A stretch of DNA of 64,000 bases from Paractinoplanes maris (GTDB lineage Bacteria; Actinomycetota; Actinomycetes; Mycobacteriales; Micromonosporaceae), in NCBI RefSeq assembly GCF_023544465.1, contig NZ_JALPVL010000007.1:62001-126000 (forward strand), given 5' to 3'. Numbering within the stretch: the stretch's first letter is position 1; every line of letters begins with the position of its first letter. Below, in pieces: positions 24,853-32,871 of this stretch. The notes beneath the pieces are model-generated. The model was not told the DNA's origin, made no database searches, and worked only from the letters and a program-made list of their open reading frames with translations. Both the position numbers and the translations under genes were made by a program.

Positions 24853-27599
24853 TCTGTGGCTGTCTCCGCGGTGTGCGGCAACGCGCCGCGGAGCTGCCGC
24901 CGGGAGGTGACGCCGAGCTTCCCGAACACCTTGCGCAGGTGCCATTCGACGGTGCGCGGGCTGAGGAACAGCCGCGCCGCGACCTCCGGGTTGGTGAAGC
25001 CGTCCCCGACCATCTGGGCGATCTGCCGCTCCTGGGGGGTCAGTTCCACGTTTGGCGCAGCCGAGACCGCACGTCTGCGGACGGTCTCGCCGGTGGCGGC
25101 GAGCTCCCGGCGGGCGCGCTCGGCGAATCCCTCCATGCCGATCGCCACGAACATGTCGTACGCCGTACGCAGGTGTTCGCGTGCGTCCGCTCGCTGCCGT
25201 TCGCGGCGCAGCCATTCGCCGTAGAGCAGGTGAGCCCGGGCCAGTTCGGTCCGTAGGCGGGTGCGCTGGAACCGCTCGATCGCCTGGCGGTAAAGCTCGT
25301 CGGCGTCCGCGCCGTCCGCGACCAATGCGCGGGCGCGGGCCTCCATTCCCTGGGCGAACGGGGTGCCGAACGGCTGAGTCTCCTTGACGAGTCGGGCCAG
25401 GGCGTCGAGCGCCACCTCGGAATCGCCTACGCGAACCGCGGCTTCCACCAGTTCCGGCAGAACCCAGGTGGAGATCGTCGGATCTGAGAAGTCTCCGCTG
25501 GACTTAATGGCGCGCAGGGCCTCCGGATATCGGGCCAGTCCGTTGTACAGCACCGCCGCCGCCCAGTTGGCCGCGACGACCCCCATCCCGAAGCCGGCGG
25601 CGATCGAATTAGTGATGGTGGGCCCGATGATCTGGGCCGCCTCGGCCTCCCGCCCCTGCAGCGAGAGCAGCCGCATCTGGGCATACGGCGGCATCGGACT
25701 GCCGATCGCCAGGGAAACCGTGTCGACTTCGGCGATGAGGGCAGTTGCGGCCTGGAAGTCTCCGCTCCACGACGTGATGAGGCACAACGACGCCAGGTGG
25801 TACGGCAGGTCGGTGAGCATCCCCGCTTCCCGCACGACGCGGGCTTGCCGGGCATACATGGCAAGCATCGCGTCGTCGTCCCAAATCGCGCCGGCCGCAC
25901 CTGTCGCGACCCAACCCCACTTCAAGACGTCGTCCACCGGGATGTCCATCAAAACCTTCGCGGCCTCCTGCAACGCGGCGGCCGCGACGGCGCGTCCATC
26001 GGTGACCAGCAGCGTCAGGCCGTTGAGCAGCAGATCGATCGGTCGCGGATGCGACGGCAACGGTAGCGCCCTCGCCGCGAGTGACACCGCCAGAAGAGCC
26101 TCGGGCTGCGAGACCGAGATCGCCACACCCCACGCCGACATGTAAGCGTCGCGAGCCAGTTGGTCGTCCGCGGTAGCCAGGCGCTGGGCCGAAGCCAACA
26201 GCAGCTCCGTGGCTTCGCGACCGTGACCGGACGCGAAGGCGACCTGTCCTCGTAACGCCATGGCACGACTGGCGGCGAGCGCGTCCAGTTGCTTCTCGTC
26301 GAGGATTGCCAGCAGTCGCCGTACCTCGTCGAGGTCGCCGACCGGAAGGCAGGCCTCGGCGGCCGCCAGCAGCCGGTCGGTGCGCCGCTGGGGGTCGGCG
26401 GTCAGGACGACCGCGCGGCGCAGGAACGCGGCCGCCGCCGCCATCCCGCCCCGGGCCTGGGCCTGAGCGGCCGATCTCTCCAGTTCGGTGGCGACCTCCT
26501 CGTCAGGTCCGGCCGCGGCCGCGGCGAGGTGCCAGGCGCGCCGGTCGGCCGCGTCTTGCCGGTCGGTTACCTCGGCCAGGGCCAGGTGAGCGGCCCGGCG
26601 GTCACGGGACTCGGCCACCCGGTACACCGCCGAGCGCACCAGCGGGTGCCGGAAGGTGACCCGGTCGGCGAGGCTCAGCAGCCCGTCGGCGTCGTCGGCC
26701 GCGGCCGGCAGCAGGACGCCGAGTCGATCGGCGGCGCGCAGCACCAGATCGGGGTCGCCGACCGGCTCGGCCGCTGCGATCAGCAGCAGCAGACGACTCG
26801 CGGCCGGCAGTTCGCGGATGCGATTGAGGAAGCTGTCCTCGATGCGGCCGGGGAGCGTGTCGGCGTCCATCAGGCCGAGCCCGCCCGCCATCTGGGTGGC
26901 GGTCAGGCCGCGGGTCAGCTCCACCAGAGCCAGCGGGTTGCCGTCGGTCTCGGCCACGATCCGGTCGCTGATGTGCCGGTCGAGCCGGGTGAGCGTCACC
27001 GCGTTCAGCAAGGTGTGGGCGTCGGCCTCGGCGAGCCCGTTCACCTCGAGCTCCGGTTGCCCGAGCAGGTCCGGTCCGGTCTGGCGGGTGGCCAGGACCA
27101 GGCCGACCGATTCGGCCAGCAGCCGGCGGGCAAGAAACCCGAGGACCTGGGACGAGGCTCGATCGAGCCACTGCGCGTCGTCGATCAGGCAGAGCAGCGG
27201 TTCCTTCTCCGAGGCGTCGGCGAGCAGGCTGAGCACTGCCAGTCCGACCAGGAAGGTGTCCGGCGGGGTGCCCTCGCGCAGCCGGAACACCGTCTCGAGG
27301 GCGGCGCGCTGGGGTGCCGGCAGCGACGGCAGCCGGTCGAAAAGTGGGGCGCAGAGCTGGTGAAGCCCGGCGAACGCCAGCTCCATCTCGGATTCCACTC
27401 CGGCCGCCCGAAGCATCCGGACACCGGTAGCCTGCTCTTGCGCGTAGGCCAGGAGTGCGGTTTTGCCGATTCCGGGTGCGCCTCGCAGGACCAGCACGCG
27501 GCTTTCCCCGAGCCGCAGCGCGGCTATCATCTCGTCCAGCCGGGATTGCTCAGATTTCCGCCCGAGCAGTCCGGCTCTCTTCTGAACCGGTTGACTCAT
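24849..27599 (-). CDS. LAL-type LuxR regulator (copy 1)
   Basis: 916 residues. The N-terminal AAA/NB-ARC-like ATPase has Walker A GAPGIGKT at 40-47 and Walker B LLCLIDDAQWLD near 137; a long helical TPR-like middle follows; the C terminus is a LuxR helix-turn-helix (LTPQERQIAQMVGDG, NPEVAARLFLSPRTVEWHL). LAL proteins are large ATP-dependent activators, often of secondary-metabolite or sugar genes. The start is an ATG with GAGGGGG upstream; an open extension of 20 codons upstream has no such site. It is the first of three close paralogues within 11 kb. Confidence 0.93.
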   Translation of the reverse strand: MSQPVQKRAGLLGRKSEQSRLDEMIAALRLGESRVLVLRGAPGIGKTALLAYAQEQATGVRMLRAAGVESEMELAFAGLHQLCAPLFDRLPSLPAPQRAALETVFRLREGTPPDTFLVGLAVLSLLADASEKEPLLCLIDDAQWLDRASSQVLGFLARRLLAESVGLVLATRQTGPDLLGQPELEVNGLAEADAHTLLNAVTLTRLDRHISDRIVAETDGNPLALVELTRGLTATQMAGGLGLMDADTLPGRIEDSFLNRIRELPAASRLLLLIAAAEPVGDPDLVLRAADRLGVLLPAAADDADGLLSLADRVTFRHPLVRSAVYRVAESRDRRAAHLALAEVTDRQDAADRRAWHLAAAAAGPDEEVATELERSAAQAQARGGMAAAAAFLRRAVVLTADPQRRTDRLLAAAEACLPVGDLDEVRRLLAILDEKQLDALAASRAMALRGQVAFASGHGREATELLLASAQRLATADDQLARDAYMSAWGVAISVSQPEALLAVSLAARALPLPSHPRPIDLLLNGLTLLVTDGRAVAAAALQEAAKVLMDIPVDDVLKWGWVATGAAGAIWDDDAMLAMYARQARVVREAGMLTDLPYHLASLCLITSWSGDFQAATALIAEVDTVSLAIGSPMPPYAQMRLLSLQGREAEAAQIIGPTITNSIAAGFGMGVVAANWAAAVLYNGLARYPEALRAIKSSGDFSDPTISTWVLPELVEAAVRVGDSEVALDALARLVKETQPFGTPFAQGMEARARALVADGADADELYRQAIERFQRTRLRTELARAHLLYGEWLRRERQRADAREHLRTAYDMFVAIGMEGFAERARRELAATGETVRRRAVSAAPNVELTPQERQIAQMVGDGFTNPEVAARLFLSPRTVEWHLRKVFGKLGVTSRRQLRGALPHTAETATE

Positions 27600-27784
27600 T
27601 GTTCCCCCTCGTACCGCCCTTGGTCGTCCGGGCGGTCGTCCTCTGCGGGACTTGTGCACATGATGACTGCGTCATCATGACGATGATCAACACTTCTTGA
27701 AAGGCTGAAGGTCACCTCGGCCTTTGTTGCTCGAGGCTGTGCTGAGCTTCGAGTGGCGGCAGGACAAGGGGTGCCATCGGCGGC

Positions 27785-30493
27785 CTACGGCCGGCCGGTG
27801 AGCGTACTGCGCAATTGCCGCCGCGAATCGATGCCAAGTTTGATGAAGATCTTGCGCATGTGCCATTCGACCGTGCGCGGACTGAGGAAGAGTCGTTCGC
27901 CGATTTCCGGGTTGGTGTACCCGTCACGGACGAAGCGGGCGATCTGCGCTTCCTGATCGGTCAGCTTACTACCGGCCGCCGGCTCAGCCTTGCGTCTGCG
28001 GATTGTCTCTCCGGTGGCCGCCAGCTCGCGTCGGGCGCGTTCCGCGAACGCATCCATGCCGATTTCCACGAACATGTCGTACGCGGTGCGTAACTGCTCA
28101 CGCGCGGTGGTCCGTTGGCGGCGGCGGCGCAGCCATTCGCCGTACAGGAGATGGGCTCGGGCTACGTCGGGGCGTTGGGATGTGCGGCCGAGATGCTCGA
28201 TCGCCTGCCGGTAGAGGTCTTCCGCGGTGTCGTCGTCGGCGACCAGGGCCCGGCTGCGCGCCTCGAGTCCCCGGGCATAGTCGGTGTCGAAGGGCTGGGT
28301 CGTCTCGACCAACCGGTCCAGGGCGTCCCGCGCGACGTCGGTGTCGCTGTTACGGCTGGCGGCCTCGATGAGCTCCGGAAGCACCCAGGTGGAGCCGAAG
28401 GGTTCCCATCTCTGCTCAGCAGCCAGGGCGGACTGCATCGCTTCGGCATAGCGGGTGTGTCCATTGTGCAGAATGGCTCCGGCCCAATGAGCGGTGGTCA
28501 CCGCGGATCCGAAACCGGTGGCCTCGGCAATCGCGAGTGCCGTCCCCATCAGTTCGGTGACCTCATCCTCCCGGCCGCGCAGGGACAGCAGATGCAGTTT
28601 GGTGTACGGCAGCATGGGCAGACCGGTAGCGGAGGCGACCGTTTCGCATTCGGCCATGATGGCGGCTGCTTCCTCGAACTCACCGGCCCATGTGTGAGCG
28701 TAGGCGAGAGCCGTGAGGTTGTACGGCAGCGTCTGGAGGGCACCAGCGTCACGCAGCAGGCGAACCTGGCGGGCGCAGAGGTCACGCATGCCCTCGAAGT
28801 CCCAGATCGCCGGGGCGGCACCTTGGGCGAGCCACCCCCACCGCATGACGTCGGCGGTGGGCATGGACGAGACTGCTTCCGCAGCTTCCCGCAGGATCGT
28901 GGCGGCGGCCGCGCGGCTTTCGGTGACCAGCACCGCCAATCCATCGAGAAGCAGGTCCATGGCGTTGCCGCTGTCGCCCGGCGGCAGGCTCCGCGCCGCT
29001 CGGCCGACTGCGACGCCGCTGTCGCGGTCGCCGGCAACGACGGCGATGCCCCATGCGTGAAGGCACGCTTCTCGCGCCAGATCCGGGTCGAGGGAGGCCA
29101 GCTCGTCAGCGGCGCTCAGCAGCAGCGGGATGGCGGTGGCGGCAGCGCCGGCGGCAAAGGCGACCTGGCCTTGGAGCAAGCCGGCTCGGCCACGACGGAA
29201 GGTGTCGAGCGCAATGGTGTCCAGCGTGTTCAGCATGCGGCGGGCGTCGTCGAGTTCGCCGGCCCCGAGGCTCGCCTGCGCCGCCGCCAGCATCCGGTCG
29301 GCCCGCCGTGAGGGGTCGCCGGTCAACGCGACCGACCGTTGAAGGAATGCGGCCGCCCCCGCCAGCCCGCCACGCGCTTGGGCAAGGTCCGCACAGTGTT
29401 CGAGTTCCGCGGCGACAGACTCGTTCCGGCCGACCGCGGCCGCGGCGAGATGCCAGGCACGCCGGTCCGCACCGGCACCGCGGCCGATCGCCTCCGCCAG
29501 CGCCTGGTGCGCGGCCCGGCGCTCCGACGGAGCCGCTGCCCGGTAGACGGCCGACCGCACGAGGGGGTGGCGGAAGATGACCCGCTCGGCGATCGTGAGG
29601 AGCCCGTCCGTGTCGGCGGTGGCCAAGGAGACGCCAAGCCGTTCGGCGGCGCGAATCACCAGGTCGGTGTCTCCGACGGGTTCGGCGGCGGCCACCAGCA
29701 ACAGCCGGCGAGCGGGCTCGCTCAGCGCCGCGACCCGGCCGAGGAAGCTTTGCTCGATGCGACCCGGCAAGCTGTCGGCATCGAGCAGTCCGAGGCCACC
29801 GGCGATCTGCGTACGGCTCGTTCCCTGCGGCAGCTCGATCAAGGCGAGCGGGTTGCCCTGGCTTTCCGCGATGATCCGGTCGCGGATGTCGGCATCAAGC
29901 GACGCGTGGGTGACCGAGTCGAGCAGGGCATGCGCGTCGTGGTCGCGCAGCCCCATGATTTCCAGCTGCTTCAAGCCGTGAATCTCGGGACCCGGGACCC
30001 GAGTGCCGAACAGCAGACCGATCGATTCGGCGAGCAGCCGTCGGGCGACGAAGCCGAAGATCTGCGCCGAGGCCCGGTCGAGCCATTGGGTGTCGTCGAT
30101 CACGCAGAGCAGCGGCCGGCTCTCCGAGGCGTACGCCAGAAGTTCGAGCACGGCCAGGCCGACGAGGAACAGTTCCGGTGGTGCCCCCACGCGCAGGGCG
30201 AACGCCGTCTCCAGCGCCTCGCGCCGGGGGGCGGGAAGGTCCGGCAGCCGGTCGAGCAGCGGTAAGCACAGCTGGTGCACCGCGGCGAAAGCCAGCTCCA
30301 TCTCGGATTCGGTGCCGCCGATCCGTAGAACGCGAAAGCCGGCGGCGTTCTGCTGGGCGTAGTCCAGCAAGGCGGACTTACCCACACCGGCGGAGCCGTG
30401 CAGGACCAGGACGTGACTCTCGCCGGCGCCGACTGCTGCGATCAATCGGCCGAGAACCGCGCGTTCCTCCTGGCGGTCGACGAGCGTGGTCAT
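27785..30493 (-). CDS. LAL-type LuxR regulator (copy 2)
   Basis: 902 residues with the same layout as its neighbour: Walker A GSAGVGKS at 33-40, Walker B LLCVIDDTQWLD, TPR-like middle, and C-terminal LuxR domain (LTDQEAQIARFVRDGYTNPE). Similarity to copy 1 runs over the whole length, including the N-terminal ESEMELAFA.VHQLC region, so the two arose by duplication. The ribosome site before the ATG is poor. It is 185 bases upstream of copy 1, same strand, with no terminator between that I can see. Confidence 0.93.
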   Translation of the reverse strand: MTTLVDRQEERAVLGRLIAAVGAGESHVLVLHGSAGVGKSALLDYAQQNAAGFRVLRIGGTESEMELAFAAVHQLCLPLLDRLPDLPAPRREALETAFALRVGAPPELFLVGLAVLELLAYASESRPLLCVIDDTQWLDRASAQIFGFVARRLLAESIGLLFGTRVPGPEIHGLKQLEIMGLRDHDAHALLDSVTHASLDADIRDRIIAESQGNPLALIELPQGTSRTQIAGGLGLLDADSLPGRIEQSFLGRVAALSEPARRLLLVAAAEPVGDTDLVIRAAERLGVSLATADTDGLLTIAERVIFRHPLVRSAVYRAAAPSERRAAHQALAEAIGRGAGADRRAWHLAAAAVGRNESVAAELEHCADLAQARGGLAGAAAFLQRSVALTGDPSRRADRMLAAAQASLGAGELDDARRMLNTLDTIALDTFRRGRAGLLQGQVAFAAGAAATAIPLLLSAADELASLDPDLAREACLHAWGIAVVAGDRDSGVAVGRAARSLPPGDSGNAMDLLLDGLAVLVTESRAAAATILREAAEAVSSMPTADVMRWGWLAQGAAPAIWDFEGMRDLCARQVRLLRDAGALQTLPYNLTALAYAHTWAGEFEEAAAIMAECETVASATGLPMLPYTKLHLLSLRGREDEVTELMGTALAIAEATGFGSAVTTAHWAGAILHNGHTRYAEAMQSALAAEQRWEPFGSTWVLPELIEAASRNSDTDVARDALDRLVETTQPFDTDYARGLEARSRALVADDDTAEDLYRQAIEHLGRTSQRPDVARAHLLYGEWLRRRRQRTTAREQLRTAYDMFVEIGMDAFAERARRELAATGETIRRRKAEPAAGSKLTDQEAQIARFVRDGYTNPEIGERLFLSPRTVEWHMRKIFIKLGIDSRRQLRSTLTGRP

Positions 30494-30694
30494 ACGTCAT
30501 CGGCCTGAGCAGGCCGAAGTCGGGCGCCTGTGAAGCGCCTGGCGGACAGCGGAATTCCCAGTGCCACGAACATGCGTACGCCCATCACCCGAGCGGCAGT
30601 TGATCGGTCTGACCATACCGTCACCTCGAACACGTGAAGGTTCCTATGATCCAGGTCACACTGGACCGCGTGCCGTACTAGTTCTGCTGCACGC

Positions 30695-30728
30695 AAGACG
30701 GCCCGCCGCGATCGCGGCGGGCCGTCTT
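30695..30728. terminator. 34-bp perfect palindrome, terminator of the SDR gene
   Basis: A perfect 34-base palindrome (17-bp arms, AAGACGGCCCGCCGCGA and its complement) with A/T ends lies six bases after the stop of the minus-strand SDR. It is a strong intrinsic terminator candidate that insulates the LAL gene copy 2 from the SDR. Confidence 0.85.
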
Positions 30729-30734
30729 CTGTTG

Positions 30735-31499
30735 CTACCAGGCGGTCGAGCCGCCGTCGACGGCGAAGTTGGTGCCCGTGATGTAGGACGCGCGGTCGGA
30801 CGCCAGGAACGCTGCCAGCTCGACAATTTCCTCAGGACGTGCGAAGCGCTTGAGGAGCGTCTTGCCGGTGATCGCGTCCCGAGCGGCCTGGTCGTCACCC
30901 AGATCGCGATCGCTCAGTGGCGTCAAGGTGGGGCCCGGGCTGATCGCGACCGCGCGAATGTGCCGGCGCGCGCCTTCGAGCGCAAGCTGGCGGGTCATGC
31001 CGATGATCCCTGCATTGGCGGCAGCATGGCCGACCATGGGCGGAAACTCGCCGCCGATCATGCCGGCGATCGAGGCGACGTTGATGATGACGCCGCCTCC
31101 GCGGCGGACGAGGTGGGGCCAGGCGAACTTCGACACGAAGTACGGGATGTCGAGTTCCCCGGTGATAGTGGTCCGCCAGTCCTCCACCGAGTAGTCCGGG
31201 AGCGGCCCGAACCGTACCAGGGCCGCATTGTTGTAAATGACGTCAAGCCCGCCGTAGATCGTCTCGGCATGATCGACGGCCAGCCGCACCTGGTCCGGGT
31301 CGGTGAGATCGACCGGTGCGATCTCGAACATCTCCCCACCTTGCTGGCGTACGAGCTCAGCAGTCTCCTTGTTCGCTTCGATATTGATGTCCAGGCCGAC
31401 GATCCGCGCGCCCTCTCGCGCGAAGACCGACGCAGAGGCGCGCCCCAGACCGCCACCGCTGCCGGTGACCAGCACGACCTTGCCGTCCAATGTGCCCAC
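30735..31499 (-). CDS. SDR-family protein with altered catalytic Tyr/Lys
   Basis: 254 residues from a GTG start with GGAG upstream. The cofactor motif TGSGGGLGR (12-20), NNAA near 90 and the catalytic Ser (INVASIAG, S143) are present, and the C terminus ASYITGTNFAVDGGS is typical. At the YxxxK position the sequence is HAAAN (H158 and N162), so both the catalytic Tyr and Lys are replaced; the codons are CAT and AAT. Either the protein uses another mechanism, or it binds cofactor without classical SDR catalysis. It is followed by a 34-bp palindrome terminator, and the FMN reductase gene lies 31 bases upstream on the same strand. Confidence 0.85.
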   Translation of the reverse strand: MGTLDGKVVLVTGSGGGLGRASASVFAREGARIVGLDINIEANKETAELVRQQGGEMFEIAPVDLTDPDQVRLAVDHAETIYGGLDVIYNNAALVRFGPLPDYSVEDWRTTITGELDIPYFVSKFAWPHLVRRGGGVIINVASIAGMIGGEFPPMVGHAAANAGIIGMTRQLALEGARRHIRAVAISPGPTLTPLSDRDLGDDQAARDAITGKTLLKRFARPEEIVELAAFLASDRASYITGTNFAVDGGSTAW

Positions 31500-31530
31500 G
31501 CGCTTCTCCGTCCCGACGTGATGGTTGATG

Positions 31531-32106
31531 TCAGGCCGAGGCGGTGACCGGTGTGCGCAGCGGAGCCAGTGCGGCGCTCCACGCGATGACCTGGTCCAGC
31601 AGGATGGACAGCTGAGGTACCTGGTAGTCGCCGGGCTTGAAGAGTGTGTAGTCCTCGAATTCGGTGGCGAGAGCGAGAGTGACCTGCTGGCGGACGTCGG
31701 CCATTTGCAGTTCCGCCACGACCAGGCGAAGGTGTTCCGCCGCCCGCGCACCGCCGACGGATCCGTAGGAGACGAACCCGGCCGCTTTGTTGTTCCACTC
31801 GGCGTACAGGTAGTCGATGGCGTTCTTCAGCACGCCCGAGGTGCTGTGGTTGTACTCCGGGGTGACAAAGACGAAGCCGTCGAACGAGGCGACCTTCGCG
31901 GCCCAGTCCTTGGTGTGGTCGTTCTGGTACTGGCCCATCGATGGCGGGATCGGCTCATCCAGATGCGGCATGGGGTAATCGCGGAGGTCGACCAGCTCGA
32001 ACTCGGCGTCGGTGCGTTGCGCGGCGATGTCGAGCACCCAGCGAGCGACCTGCTCACCGTTGCGGTTCGGGCGCGTGCTGCCCAGGATGATGCCGATGCG
32101 GATCAT
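31531..32106 (-). CDS. NADPH-dependent FMN reductase
   Basis: 191 residues. The flavodoxin-like motif IRIGIILGSTRPNRNG binds the FMN phosphate, and FVFVTPEYNHSTSGVLKNAIDYL is the signature of the NADPH-dependent FMN reductase/azoreductase (SsuE-like, ArsH-like) family. It reduces FMN or quinones in the cytosol. The ATG has an AGGAT site. It is upstream of, and probably co-transcribed with, the atypical SDR. Confidence 0.92.
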   Translation of the reverse strand: MIRIGIILGSTRPNRNGEQVARWVLDIAAQRTDAEFELVDLRDYPMPHLDEPIPPSMGQYQNDHTKDWAAKVASFDGFVFVTPEYNHSTSGVLKNAIDYLYAEWNNKAAGFVSYGSVGGARAAEHLRLVVAELQMADVRQQVTLALATEFEDYTLFKPGDYQVPQLSILLDQVIAWSAALAPLRTPVTASA

Positions 32107-32487
32107 GAGTATCCTGCCTTCCGAAGAGGGATTCACCGGCGTATGCGATCCGCCGGTCCAGGTCGACAGTGCGCCGGCGTTGCCTTGCTCCGTACCGGTG
32201 AAAGACACTGGTGAGCGCTTCCGGACGCGCCCAGTGAGTGACCCTGGGGAACGTGGCGCCGAAAAGGTGTCCTCGGCTGTGGCGAGCCGTCGTGACCATC
32301 TGACGCGGGCGTTCCACCGTCAGCCATGACGAGCGCTTGCACGACGCCGCCGACGTCGACCCGTGGCTTCGCCTGGCCGACGGACGGCCGTCATGATCAG
32401 GGTCCGGCGCCGGACCGAACCTGCACGCGCCTGGGCCAGGGATCCTCACCGGTTCGGGGGCTCCGGCCCGCCAGCGACGGTGTGGTC
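32107..32487. other. Intergenic region, 381 bases
   Basis: It separates the FMN reductase gene from the small hypothetical gene on the other strand. I see no strong palindrome and no convincing coding sequence; it presumably holds both promoters. Confidence 0.4.
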
Positions 32488-32871
32488 ATGGATTGGCTCA
32501 TCACTGGCGCGTTCTCGTTCATCCGCGCCGACATACCCGCGATCCCGCCGTCCGGGCTGTCACGCGCGGCTGTACCGACCGAGACGGATCTGGAGCTTGT
32601 TCGGCTCTGCTACGACGTCATGGCGGCTGGGCTGGGCTGCAGCGCATGCCCGGCACCGCTCGGCCGCGACCTGTACCTGGTGGCTCCGGCCGACGCCGAG
32701 GCGCCGACGTGGCAGGTCATCGTGGTCATGCGATGCCGCGGCTGGCGGCGGCATCGGCACACCGCGGTCGTCGCGGAGGTAGGCGGTAATTTGCACTTCG
32801 GCCCCGTGCGGGGGCGAAACCGAGCCAAGGCACAGCGGGTCTCATGGCCCGGCGGCCCGTCCCGTGGATGA
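32488..32871 (+). CDS. Hypothetical small protein
   Basis: 127 residues with high GC at third codon positions, which supports coding. The sequence includes TETDLELVRLCYDVMAAGL and a CSACP motif that could bind metal, followed by strands such as WQVIVVMRCRGW and a basic C terminus. I recognise no family. Its last 30 bases overlap the 3' end of the convergent LAL gene. No clear ribosome site is seen before the ATG, so the start is uncertain. Confidence 0.45.
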   Translation: MDWLITGAFSFIRADIPAIPPSGLSRAAVPTETDLELVRLCYDVMAAGLGCSACPAPLGRDLYLVAPADAEAPTWQVIVVMRCRGWRRHRHTAVVAEVGGNLHFGPVRGRNRAKAQRVSWPGGPSRG

